The notes under the pieces are model-generated. The model saw only the letters and a list, made by a program, of their open reading frames with translations, had not been told where the DNA came from and ran no database searches. A stretch of DNA of 64,000 nt, from NCBI RefSeq assembly GCF_045635475.1, contig NZ_JBJGXI010000004.1:1-64000 (forward strand). The letters are read 5' to 3'. Each line of letters starts with the position of its first letter. The stretch's first letter is position 1. Positions 14,827-23,000 of this stretch are shown piece after piece. The translations under genes and the position numbers were made by a program. This DNA is from JBJGXI01 sp045635475 (GTDB lineage Bacteria; Bacillota; Bacilli; Bacillales; Amphibacillaceae).

Positions 14827-15303
14827 TCAAACAGTTAAATCATTTTCTGATTTTATTATAATAGCACTTTTTAACAACTCTTGGAGAACAGCAGTAAAGA
14901 CAGAAACAACAAGCGTTGCGAAAATAATAACAATACCAATAATAGCTATTCCGGGGTGTAAAGCATTTAGGAAAGCTAACGAGAACATACCGATAACGTA
15001 TAGAACGATTATTGAAATTGCATTATTTTTAATTTGTTTTAACGAATTCACAGCTAACTCCGAAAAAACATTTTTACTTTTAATATGATTTATTAGTTTT
15101 AAGGCTTGGAACAGAGCAAGGAAAAATGGTATTGCAGTAATGTATATACCAATTAACACAGGAAGTTCCAGAAATGCGTACTCTGGATTCATATTTGCTG
15201 AGTAGTCTGCAAGTGACGGAAGAGCAAAAATGCACAAACAAAGCGTTATAATACCAATGATAAAAACAACCACTTTTAAAAAGTTTATTGTTCCAACTTT
15301 CAT
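14827..15303 (-). CDS. DUF2975 membrane protein
   Basis: The 158-residue protein has four membrane segments (about 8-30, 46-68, 96-116 and 120-143) in the pattern of DUF2975. DUF2975 genes are normally paired with a small HTH regulator, and the membrane protein may sense or modulate it. Here the HTH gene behind it is broken, so the pair is no longer functional as such. GAGGGGG lies before the ATG. Confidence 0.8.
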   Translation of the reverse strand: MKVGTINFLKVVVFIIGIITLCLCIFALPSLADYSANMNPEYAFLELPVLIGIYITAIPFFLALFQALKLINHIKSKNVFSELAVNSLKQIKNNAISIIVLYVIGMFSLAFLNALHPGIAIIGIVIIFATLVVSVFTAVLQELLKSAIIIKSENDLTV

Positions 15304-15442
15304 AACTATACCCCCTCATTACATCCATAATATAACATAATTTATTGATAATCAATATATTTTTACTGATATTCATTAATTATTACGATAAAAAAGAGAA
15401 TTAATTTTAATGGAAACGTATGTTCTGTTCTGGTTTTTGTGG

Positions 15443-15448
15443 TATAAT
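15443..15448 (+). promoter_or_regulatory. extended -10 of the MATKDDIAN-repeat gene
   Basis: TTGTGGTATAAT: TATAAT preceded by a TGTGG context, 23 bases before the start codon; no clear -35. Confidence 0.5.
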
Positions 15449-15471
15449 TAAGATGAAAAGGAGGGGTGGAA

Positions 15472-15951
15472 ATGAGTGAGGAGTTGTTGATGAAAATGTT
15501 CAACGAAATCATGGATATGAAAAATAACATGGCGACAAAAGACGATATTGCAAATATGGCAACAAAAGACGATATTGCAAATATGGCAACAAAAGACGAT
15601 ATTACAAATATGGCGACAAAAGATGATATTGCAAACATGGCAACAAAAGACGATATTGCAAATATGGCGACAAAAGATGATATTGCAAACATGGCAACTA
15701 AAGACGATATTACAAATATGGCGACAAAAGATGATATTGCAAACATGGCAACAAAAGACGATATTGCAAATATGGCAACAAAAGATGATGTAGCTGATAT
15801 TCCTTACATTAAATTGGCTGTTAAGGAATTATCGGACAAGGTTAATATAATGGAAAAAGAAATGGTTAAAAAGGGAGATATCGAATATCTGCATATAAAA
15901 GTTGCTGAACATGATCGTGAAATTTTCAAGATTAAAAGTAATATCAAATAA
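15472..15951 (+). CDS. coiled-coil protein with ten MATKDDIAN repeats
   Basis: The 159-residue protein has a short acidic helix (MSEELLMKMFNEIMDMKNN), ten consecutive nine-residue units of consensus MATKDDIAN (about residues 20-109) and a C-terminal coiled coil (IKLAVKELSDKVNIMEKEMV, then YLHIKVAEHDREIFKIKS). GGAGGGG precedes the ATG at 15472. There is no signal peptide or membrane segment. The C-terminal pattern YL..K..HD..I..I is shared with the 80-residue protein at 60444, so both appear to belong to one family of short coiled-coil proteins of Bacillaceae. The function is unknown. Repeat number is likely to vary between strains. Confidence 0.8.
   Translation: MSEELLMKMFNEIMDMKNNMATKDDIANMATKDDIANMATKDDITNMATKDDIANMATKDDIANMATKDDIANMATKDDITNMATKDDIANMATKDDIANMATKDDVADIPYIKLAVKELSDKVNIMEKEMVKKGDIEYLHIKVAEHDREIFKIKSNIK
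15529..15798 (+). repeat. ten tandem 27-bp repeats inside the gene
   Basis: Each unit reads ATGGC(A/G)AC(A/T)AAAGA(C/T)GATATT then (G/A)CAAA(T/C). Differences are nearly all at third positions, apart from the change encoding Thr for Ala in units 3 and 7 and a diverged last unit (DDVAD). Units 4-6 and 8-9 repeat in pairs, which suggests block duplication. The in-frame length of 27 preserves the reading frame. Confidence 0.95.
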
Positions 15952-15967
15952 AAATATCTTCTTTCCG

Positions 15968-15994
15968 CCAGCCATTATAAAAGGCTGGTTTTTT
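15968..15994 (+). terminator. terminator of the repeat-protein gene
   Basis: CCAGCC-loop-GGCTGG followed by six T, 17 bases after the stop codon. Confidence 0.8.
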
Positions 15995-16183
15995 ATATTC
16001 GAATGGATAAGGGGCAAGTTTATCTTAGACGCTGGATACTTGGAGTGAGTTTCATATGGTAACATTTTGTTCTCACTTTTTAACACTACAGCTTCTTTAA
16101 TTCAAAAAAAGAAAAGCGAATACCTTTGTACAACATTCGCTCTTCATTACTGGGATAACAGGCTGATAATTTTTACTTATCGA

Positions 16184-16801
16184 TCAATCAAAATATGCTG
16201 GTTCTTGTGGATTATATAAATGTTTAAAAGCAAATTTAATTTGTGATTCTGTATTTCTAGCTATCGATAATGGAGGTAGTTCATTTTCAGCAAAAAATTC
16301 AACTGCACTCGTTTCAGTTCCTTTTTGGGGTTGCCCTCCTATTATTTCACATTGGATAAACATTTTATAAACGTGATATGGAGAAGGAGGATGAGGATGG
16401 CATTTCTTATCAAGTACACCTAGCAATTTAATTGCTTTGACGTCAAATCCCGATTCTTCCTTAACCTCTTTGACAGCAACTTCGCTTGGAGTTAATCCAA
16501 TATCTCCCCAACTGCCTGGCAACGACCAATTTCCATCTGTGTTCTCTTTAACCATTAGAATTTTATTTTCTTTAAAGACAACAGACCTAATATCTACTTT
16601 GGGAGTTGCATAACCAGATTCGTTAGTAAACAAATCTCTTATTACTGTCTCACTCACATCCGTATGTATGGATAATATCTCAACGCTAATATCTCTAATC
16701 ATTTCGAACCTTTCCAAGTCGTACACATCTATCGAATAAGTTAATCCTGCCTGTGCAATGGATTGCAGTTGTTTCGCCCAATCAAGCCATTTCGGTTCCA
16801 T
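16184..16801 (-). CDS. Nudix hydrolase with N-terminal Nudix_N_2 domain
   Basis: The 205-residue protein has an N-terminal helical domain (WLDWAKQLQSIAQAGLTYS, about 5-60) typical of YjhB-like ADP-ribose pyrophosphatases, followed by the Nudix fold. The Nudix box is GLTPSEVAVKEVKEESGF: glycine, EE and the metal-binding glutamates are present, but the usual Arg of REUxEExGU is Lys. The substrate is probably a nucleoside-diphosphate sugar; the exact one is not readable. GGGTGA precedes the ATG. Confidence 0.88.
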   Translation of the reverse strand: MEPKWLDWAKQLQSIAQAGLTYSIDVYDLERFEMIRDISVEILSIHTDVSETVIRDLFTNESGYATPKVDIRSVVFKENKILMVKENTDGNWSLPGSWGDIGLTPSEVAVKEVKEESGFDVKAIKLLGVLDKKCHPHPPSPYHVYKMFIQCEIIGGQPQKGTETSAVEFFAENELPPLSIARNTESQIKFAFKHLYNPQEPAYFD

Positions 16802-16883
16802 GTAGAATCACCCTAACAGATTATATTTATTTATAATATTCTTTGCAGATACTTAAGAAGCATTTTGTTCAACTAACTGCTTC

Positions 16884-17178
16884 TCATAGTCCTGAAGCTA
16901 CAATGAAAAAAGTTTCAACAACCATAACGTTATTCTTATTTTCCTCATTACCGGAATTTACATTGATGGTCTCTTGTGCTTATGTGATACCATCACTTCC
17001 ATCTGTGTTGTAACCAATGAGTGATCGTTCATCCCAAGTGCCCGTCCCAGTTGGTGCTATTCGGAATAGGATTTTTTCCGCATTTTTGATTTCTGCGGAA
17101 ATAGTTAAAGTATTAACATCTCTTGGTACAGTCCAACCAGATTCCTCTTTTAAGTCGGGACCCCATTTGTTTAATAAA
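16884..17178 (-). pseudogene. remnant of an unknown gene
   Basis: A continuous minus-strand frame reads NKWGPDLKEESGWTVPRDVN, continues through ILFRIAPTGTGTWDERSL and then GSDGIT, hits TAA, and goes on in the same frame as QETINVNSGNEENKNNVMVV to TGA. The open stretch, lack of start and in-frame stop indicate a dead 3' part of a gene, possibly for an exported beta-rich protein. No family recognised. Confidence 0.45.
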
Positions 17179-17180
17179 AC

Positions 17181-17465
17181 TTAGACATAATGAGAGAATA
17201 TAAGAATAATAATAAACATAATTAAATAAGGAAAGCTGAATGCTGCAACAACTAATCCAACATTTTTATCTTCACGTTCATCACTTGGATTTGAATTAAC
17301 ATTAAACTCTTTTCCTCCAATAAAGGTTCTCAAAAATAAGGCTGAAATAATTACAGCTCCAGTCGTAATAACAGCTGTTGCTTTCAGAAATAATTCAATA
17401 CTGAATATTGAAATTATTGCTAACAAACCAAGTGAAATTATCCCGTAAAAAAATGAATGTTTCAA
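17181..17465 (-). CDS. small membrane protein, unknown
   Basis: A 94-residue protein with three hydrophobic segments (about 5-20, 28-46 and 70-92) and a hydrophilic loop SNPSDEREDKN between the second and third. The start is TTG with AAAGGGTGAG upstream. The shape is like that of small immunity-type or YfzA/DUF5316-like proteins, but I cannot assign a family. Confidence 0.55.
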   Translation of the reverse strand: MKHSFFYGIISLGLLAIISIFSIELFLKATAVITTGAVIISALFLRTFIGGKEFNVNSNPSDEREDKNVGLVVAAFSFPYLIMFIIILIFSHYV

Positions 17466-17646
17466 AATCTCACCCTTTCGTTATATTTTCCTCTTAATAC
17501 CTTTTACGAATCTTTATCAAAAAAGTTTCAATTGCATTCCTGAGCATCAGGCTACTACAAAAATGAGTGACCAGCCTGACAACTCTTTGTTCAAATATTG
17601 TTCTCGTTGCTTCAACCTTCGTACAGTTTTTGAATCATTTAACTTC

Positions 17647-17820
17647 GAAACGTGGGGTCAGGATTCTTGTCCCATTGAATTGATTCTGGTGTTACCTCTT
17701 TGATATATCGGTAACTATGATAAGTTGACACAGTGACATGCCATCTTTTCTCAAAAGGCTGTTATTACGTTTCACAAGTTTAAACAACTTGTGAAACGAG
17801 AAACCTGACCCTCCGTCCCC
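17647..17820. repeat. REP doublet / MITE of about 174 bp, copy 2
   Basis: Same element as 11129-11301, with only scattered differences over its length; begins GAAACGTGGGGTCAGG and ends CCTGACCCTCCGTCCCC. The end arms are inverted copies of the solo REP unit. The close match between two copies 6.5 kb apart indicates recent movement or conversion. Confidence 0.87.
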
Positions 17821-17860
17821 CTCTTTGTAACTCTTGCTACCGGTAAGTGAAAAGGCAATG

Positions 17861-18031
17861 TTATTCTTGTGAGGCTATCTTCTTGTCATTTAGTGCCACA
17901 AAATAACCAGCAAAAGCACCGATTATCAAAGTGAATAGGTTATCAGAGTCAAAGTTTCTAGTAACAAGTGCAACTAGTAGCCATGCTGATCCAATTCCTA
18001 AAATTAGGAATAATAATGATTTAGGTTTCAT
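17861..18031 (-). CDS. 56-residue membrane protein
   Basis: MKPKSLLFLILGIGSAWLLV begins the first of two hydrophobic segments; the second is FTLIIGAFAGYFVAL, followed by NDKKIASQE. A GAGGGAAA site precedes the ATG. Two short membrane helices and a charged tail are consistent with a real small protein. No family recognised. Confidence 0.55.
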   Translation of the reverse strand: MKPKSLLFLILGIGSAWLLVALVTRNFDSDNLFTLIIGAFAGYFVALNDKKIASQE

Positions 18032-18374
18032 TTTAAATTTCCCTCATCCCTTTTCTTTTACGTTCCTGCTCCGTTCGTTTAAGAAAATCTCTTCACAAAC
18101 TCCACAATAATTTTAACCTAAAATTCCAATCATCTGCGTGGTTTATTAAAATCAACATAGCATGAGCATTTCAATTAACTTATCAATTAGTACTTCGATA
18201 ATCACTGTCAGTAGGTTATTTCGGTTGCGATTTCGTATGATAATTTAAGTGTTAATATCACACAAACATTGATATAGAAAGTAAAATCAAATTTTGTAAG
18301 TGACGGTCACTGGCAATATGAAAAGAACCTGTGACTGGACAGCTGTCCAAGTTGCAGGTCCTTTCCTTAATTAA

Positions 18375-18734
18375 TCAAAATGAATATTGTTTACCGACGA
18401 ATGAATAATCTCCGTAGGTTACGGTATTTTCTGGTCGGTTGAGATCAACCGGCAGCTTGTTAATTCTATCGAAAAGGATGAAATCTAATGAATCAGCTTG
18501 ACCAACAGTAATACTAAATTCAAAGTGATCTTCCGTTCCTGTATAGAAATCTAAGTTGAACCAATTATCCGGGTTTGGATGGTTCGTATTCGGTGTAAAG
18601 GCTTTTCCATTAATCTTGGTTTCATAAATCGTTGCCTCTGATGTTAGCTGCAGTACGAGCGAGTTGGCATCCCGATTGGTTTTTACGTCAAAGGTAAGGG
18701 TCTGATAGGGACATTGTAGATTGATAGATTTCAC
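18375..18734 (-). pseudogene. C-terminal fragment of an M28-type peptidase
   Basis: The 119-residue frame starts with GTG but has no ribosome site. Its content (LVLQLTSEATIYETKINGKAF, then a WFNLDFYTG strand and SLDFILFDRINKLP) resembles the C-terminal beta domain of membrane-associated M28 aminopeptidases, which ends in a similar V.DR..GLP motif. The catalytic domain is absent upstream, so this looks like a leftover 3' end. The family match is from memory and moderate. Confidence 0.5.
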
Positions 18735-18836
18735 ACTTCATTAGAAGAGTATGAAAGAGTAAAAAAAGTTTGAAAAAAGTAAATATTTTAATAATATGCA
18801 TATACAAGAATATTCCTTGTGGAGTATATTGTAAAT

Positions 18837-19175
18837 ATGAAGACAATAAGTGTTTTAGCCGAACCTAACCGGCTGCTCATTGTTGAACTCTTACGTGATG
18901 GTCCTCTCTCAGTGGGTGAAATTACTGAACGACTAGGGTTCAATCAACCTCAAGCTTCAAAACACCTCAAAGTTCTAAGCAAGGCTGGGATCGTAGAGTT
19001 GAAGGCAGTTAATAATCGCAGAATTTACAAACTTCGACCAGAGCCTTTTCAAGCACTTAACACCTGGATTGAGTCGTATCTCAACATCTGGGATGAGAGG
19101 TATGACAGACTCGAAAACCATCTCCAAAAACTGCAAGGAAAGGAAGGGGAGTCTGACAAAAAGGAATCCAAATAG
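18837..19175 (+). CDS. ArsR family transcriptional regulator
   Basis: The 112-residue winged-helix protein has AEPNRLLIVELLRDGPLSVGEITERLGFNQPQASKHLKVLSKAG (about 6-49), the ArsR helix-turn-helix, and no metal-binding Cys/His motif. Such metal-free ArsR proteins commonly sit before SRPBCC/AHSA1 genes, as here, and control them. The ATG at 18837 is chosen; GTG at 18819 is possible. The upstream AT-rich region holds imperfect palindromes. Confidence 0.88.
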   Translation: MKTISVLAEPNRLLIVELLRDGPLSVGEITERLGFNQPQASKHLKVLSKAGIVELKAVNNRRIYKLRPEPFQALNTWIESYLNIWDERYDRLENHLQKLQGKEGESDKKESK

Positions 19176-19317
19176 TTCCTAAAATTATTTGGATTGAGTT
19201 ATAAACGTAATTGAGGAGAGTCAGCTAAGTTAATCAACAATAGAAAATACAATGAGCCATTTTTTCATCTAGAGGAATCCGCAGAATCACCTGGAAAATT
19301 ATATTATGGAGGTATTT

Positions 19318-19824
19318 ATGACAAAAATGATTTCAAAAGTAGAGGGTAACGTACTTGTTCTTGAGCGTGAGTTTGATGCACCTAAGGACCTTGTGTTTAG
19401 TGCATTCTCCCAGTCAGAACATCTTGAACAATGGTGGGGACCTCGTGGCTGGAACCTTACTGTGTGTAACATTGACTTTAGAGTAGATGGAATCTGGCAT
19501 TACTGCATGAAGTGTGTTGATGAAAAACAAGGAGATTTTTTCGGATTCGAATCTTGGGGAAAAGGCGTTTATAAAGAAATCATTCAAGATGAAAAGATAG
19601 CTTTAATTGACTATTTTTCCGATTCTGCTGGAAATGAAGCAAATGGAATGCCTTCAACTTTCGTCACCTTATCTTTCGAAGAAAATGACGGAAAGACAAA
19701 GCTTATCAATCGTGCAGAATACACTTCTCAAGAAGCGCTACAAACTGTCTTGGATATGGGTATGGAACAAGGAACTAATGAAACATGGGATCGCTTAGAG
19801 GAACATCTTGCCTCTATTAAATAA
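19318..19824 (+). CDS. SRPBCC / AHSA1-like protein
   Basis: The 168-residue protein carries the START/SRPBCC fold of the AHSA1-like group: REFDAPKDLVFSAFSQSEHLEQWWGPRGW (about 16-44) and a C-terminal NETWDRLEEHLA helix. The group forms hydrophobic ligand pockets; the ligand is unknown. GGAGG lies five bases before the ATG. It follows the ArsR gene by about 140 bases and probably belongs to its regulon. Confidence 0.9.
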   Translation: MTKMISKVEGNVLVLEREFDAPKDLVFSAFSQSEHLEQWWGPRGWNLTVCNIDFRVDGIWHYCMKCVDEKQGDFFGFESWGKGVYKEIIQDEKIALIDYFSDSAGNEANGMPSTFVTLSFEENDGKTKLINRAEYTSQEALQTVLDMGMEQGTNETWDRLEEHLASIK

Positions 19825-19830
19825 TAAATG

Positions 19831-19861
19831 AAAAGCAATCCATCAATGTGGGTTGCTTTTT
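19831..19861 (+). terminator. terminator after the SRPBCC gene
   Basis: AAAAGCAATCC-loop-GGGTTGCTTTTT. Confidence 0.75.
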
Positions 19862-20140
19862 CTGATCTCTTTTTAACTATTGGGTAATTTAAATTGGATT
19901 TGGCTAAAAAACTATTGGATAAAAGCAACATTTAAAGTAACGGTAAGCTTTAGCTTAACAAGCCCTCTCAATTATATCCTTACGCTCAAGAAACCTGTCC
20001 GTTTAGCAAGAGAACATAATTTATTTACTAATAAATCCTTTCCCCAAAAATGCTTTTATATTTAAATCAACAAATACGACAAGTTATACAGAATCAGTCT
20101 CGGCCCCGGTATTATTACTGATTAATCTCCTTGCTATCTA

Positions 20141-20335
20141 TTACTCTTTCTCTTTGCTATCCACTAATGGTGGTTTAACTATTTCATGAAGTATGATTCC
20201 TTTTTCTTTAAAATAGCTAATAAATTCATGTTGGTTAGCAAACTGTGGTAATCCGTATATTTCCTGCTTGTTCATATCTGATGTAAACACCATTATTTCA
20301 CCATTTTTAAGTGGCAGCTTATATGTATTAGCCAT
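20141..20335 (-). CDS. 64-residue hypothetical protein
   Basis: A small soluble protein (MANTYKLPLKNGEIMVFTSD at the start, acidic-basic tail DSKEKE). AAAGGGGGTG lies before the ATG, a strong argument that it is translated. No family recognised. Confidence 0.6.
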   Translation of the reverse strand: MANTYKLPLKNGEIMVFTSDMNKQEIYGLPQFANQHEFISYFKEKGIILHEIVKPPLVDSKEKE

Positions 20336-20439
20336 ATATCACACCCCCTTTGAACACAAATAAATTATATATATATAAAAGATTATTTAGCGGTATGTTT
20401 TTATTATAGCCATCTGTTAGTTCAATAACTCTAACTCAT

Positions 20440-21069
20440 TCAGTTTTTATATTGTTCTCTTTCAAACCTTTCTTCCAGCTCCCCTGTTATTCCGTTGAAC
20501 AATAAGTAAATCATGGATTTCTTTGTTTCATTCCACCCAATTACCATTACAAGTGGAATATTTTTATCGGGGTCTTTCTTGATACCAAAATTGTATCCTT
20601 TAGCAAAAATGTCCCCTGGGTATATCTTGGTGATTTTCTTTCCGTTTTTGAGTAATTCAGGTGTATCATACTTGAATTCCTCAATATTAAAGATAAAGTA
20701 GTTTTTAGGCATACTGTCTAATTCATTAGGGAAATGCTTTGTTTTCCACACCTCTCCATCACGCATAGATATAAAATACAAATCTTTTTTACCTGGTGTA
20801 CCAAATTGGAAATTCCAATGTTTTCTTCTACCATCCATTCCTGTTTGCTTTGCATCTCTATCAACACTAATTCCGAAATATAACCTTGCTTCTTTATTCC
20901 ACTTTAAAGCCTCTTTTTGTGCGATTTCAATTGCTTCTAATAATGTTAAACTCAATTCTGTATTAAAAGTTTCTCTTGTTTCATTTTGAATTATTTCTTT
21001 TCCATTGGCTTCAAAAGTTAAAGTAATTATTGATAAAGATATAACTGAGATTACAGTAAAAAGTTTCAT
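20440..21069 (-). CDS. secreted hypothetical protein
   Basis: The 209-residue protein has a signal peptide (MKLFTVISVISLSIITLTFE) and a mixed alpha/beta body with LTLLEAIEIAQKEALKWN near the N-terminus, reminiscent of a PepSY-like helix-strand unit, and a repeat-like C-terminus (YLLFNGITGELEERF). AAAGGAGAA precedes the ATG. The family assignment is not secure. It is flanked by gene-poor DNA. Confidence 0.65.
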   Translation of the reverse strand: MKLFTVISVISLSIITLTFEANGKEIIQNETRETFNTELSLTLLEAIEIAQKEALKWNKEARLYFGISVDRDAKQTGMDGRRKHWNFQFGTPGKKDLYFISMRDGEVWKTKHFPNELDSMPKNYFIFNIEEFKYDTPELLKNGKKITKIYPGDIFAKGYNFGIKKDPDKNIPLVMVIGWNETKKSMIYLLFNGITGELEERFEREQYKN

Positions 21070-21566
21070 TTTATTCTCCTTTGATTGTTTATCAAAGGTT
21101 ATTTTTCCCTACTATTTATTGGATATGTTGTTTGTTCCATCTTCAACTCTTCTGCCACGTTAGCATTTGCGAGTAAATAGAATCTAACTGAGGGAGTTTA
21201 AGTAAGATCTTTTACAAACTCCACTTCCATTTTAACATAAAATTCCATAAACCATTTACCCATTTAGTGATATATATGGGAAATTAACAGGCCGTATCAT
21301 ATGCGATTTAGCAAGTTAATTAGTATGCTATTTCGTATGTTTCTCCACCTAAACTTGAACCAAAATGCGATCGATTTTGGCAAATCCTCAGAACAAATTA
21401 CAGCAATCTACCGGACCAATTACGGACCAATCTCGGAACGATCACCGGAACATACTTAAACTAAAACAAAAACTAAAAGAAAAGGGGGGAAGAGCGCACC
21501 CTGGATCTCTGAATGCTACTACTAAGAAACAAACCCCTTGGATGAACTTTGGATGAAGGGTGGAGC
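21070..21566. other. gene-poor stretch before the Xis-like gene
   Basis: A 63-codon plus-strand frame (21365-21556, hydrophilic, MRSILANPQNKLQQSTGPIT at the start) has no ribosome site and no recognisable family, so I do not call it. Composition is unlike the rest: G-rich runs such as AAAGGGGGGAAGAGCGC near 21480. Confidence 0.35.
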
Positions 21567-21767
21567 ATGACACCAGATGAGGTAATGACTGTGTTAGAAA
21601 CGATTGCGGAGTTCAATTATAAATTTATAATTCTACCAGAAAAGAGGCAACGTTGGTTATTTGCTAGACATATTCAGATCATTCGACTACATCGTTCACC
21701 AAGCAGTGCATTGGAATCAATAAAGGCTATTAATGACCAACTTTTAACAATCATCATCAATCTTTAG
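21567..21767 (+). CDS. 66-residue hypothetical protein
   Basis: MTPDEVMTVLETIAEFNYKF then a basic helix (PEKRQRWLFARHIQIIRLHR). GGGTGGAG sits a few bases before the ATG. The basic, compact composition and the Xis-like gene that follows suggest a remnant of a small integrative element. No family recognised. Confidence 0.45.
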   Translation: MTPDEVMTVLETIAEFNYKFIILPEKRQRWLFARHIQIIRLHRSPSSALESIKAINDQLLTIIINL

Positions 21768-21884
21768 ATATTAATCCCCCACGCAACCCATCAAAAAAAC
21801 ATGTAAATCTCTTTACCCGTCATAGACACCCACCATCCTCCCTAAGACGATTATAGAGTTGAACAAAATGGAGGAGGAAAAAAT

Positions 21885-22100
21885 ATGGAACGTTGTACGA
21901 TTACGGCTAAGGAAGTAGCAAAGTATTTAGGCGTGCATGCGGATACGATTTATGATTTGGTCCGCGCGGGCAATTTCCCGCACATCCGGTTCGGCCGGAA
22001 GATTTTGTTCTCGAAGCAGGCGGTTGATCAGTGGATTTACGCCCAGGTGCAGCACACGGCATCTAGCGTGGAAGCAGGTGATGATAGTGCCTTATCATAG
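21885..22100 (+). CDS. excisionase-family HTH protein
   Basis: The 71-residue protein is a single MerR-like winged helix of the excisionase/HTH_17 type: TITAKEVAKYLGVHADTIYDLVRAGNFPHIRFGRKILFSKQAVDQWI (about 5-51). It binds DNA and either directs excision of an integrative element or acts as a regulator. GGAGGAGG precedes the ATG. No integrase is next to it. The gene is more G+C-rich than its neighbours, which supports transfer. Confidence 0.85.
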   Translation: MERCTITAKEVAKYLGVHADTIYDLVRAGNFPHIRFGRKILFSKQAVDQWIYAQVQHTASSVEAGDDSALS

Positions 22101-22262
22101 AGAAGCAGGAGCATTCTTCAATTGGTTGCTCACACACGAAATGTCGAGGATTGGATACTTATTGTGTCACGTGTTGTTCGCCGAAAAAATCATCACGCGA
22201 ATAATACCTCACGCTAGAAGCTGCAATTTAAGGCACCGATGGAGCATGAGGGGAAGCGGTTG

Positions 22263-22721
22263 ATGTCGAAAATAATCGATAAGGGGAGCACGCTTACGGT
22301 TCTTGCGGAGCAGGAAATCCCTGGATTGGATACAGCGACTGTAACTGGTGTAATTGATGGGGACACCATTCAGGTGAATGTAAATGGCAGCGAGGTCGAT
22401 GTGCGACTATTATTAATTGACTCCCCAGAAATTGCCCATTACGACAATCCGACAGAACCGCACGGCAGTGATGCCATCGCTTTCGCCAGCAGAGTGTTAG
22501 CCGGAAAAACGGTGCAGTTGGAGTATGACGGTCCAAAGTATGATACCTACGGCAGGCTGCTCGCTTATGTCTGGGTCAGTGGCAAGATGTTTAACCAGAT
22601 GTTGTTGGAAGAAGGATTGGCGCATGTGGCTTATGTGATAGATCCGCCTTATAAGTATTATGATAAGTACTTGTTGGCACAGACGCGAGGGAAGAATGCT
22701 GTGAAGGGGATTTGGGGGTAA
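22263..22721 (+). CDS. staphylococcal-nuclease-like protein
   Basis: The 152-residue protein has the SNase fold with VTGVIDGDTIQVNV (calcium-binding Asp), VRLLLIDSPEIAH (catalytic Arg and Glu) and YDTYGRLLAYVWV (second catalytic Arg). The family is usually secreted, but here the ATG at 22263, with GAGGGG eight bases upstream, leaves no signal peptide, and an upstream ATG at 22239 adds only eight polar residues. It may have lost its export signal or work inside the cell. It lies next to the Xis-like gene in the same G+C-richer patch. Confidence 0.88.
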   Translation: MSKIIDKGSTLTVLAEQEIPGLDTATVTGVIDGDTIQVNVNGSEVDVRLLLIDSPEIAHYDNPTEPHGSDAIAFASRVLAGKTVQLEYDGPKYDTYGRLLAYVWVSGKMFNQMLLEEGLAHVAYVIDPPYKYYDKYLLAQTRGKNAVKGIWG

Positions 22722-22760
22722 GGTGCCGCGGAAGCCCCTGACTGCTGGTATATTTAGATG

Positions 22761-22942
22761 GTTTGTTTTGAAAATGATAAAGCACTTGCAGATGTTGATA
22801 TAGTGATGAAAGCAGGGTTTCATAAAGAGGGTATTGCAATAGAAAATGTTATAATTAATGGGAAAATCATCAAATTCTTGCGATTGTAAATAATGAAAAG
22901 TATAAGATCTTCAACTATCGGGCGCATTTGTTGAATAAGTAA
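22761..22942 (+). pseudogene. GNAT acetyltransferase 3' remnant
   Basis: The plus strand reads ENDKALADVDIVMKAGFHKE then GIAIENVIINGK, matching the C-terminal A-motif region of GNAT enzymes (K.GF..EG). After GK the frame shifts by one base and continues HHQILAIVNNEKYKIF to a stop at 22942. No N-terminal part exists upstream. Confidence 0.6.
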
Positions 22943-23000
22943 GATGGAAGAATAACAGTTCTATTTACTGCACAGTACTTTAATAAAGGAGTTGTATAAA

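Noticed and set aside
15529..15798. Regular 27-bp repeats considered as a CRISPR array
   Set aside because: Units are contiguous without spacers, stay in frame and encode a peptide repeat with silent variation.
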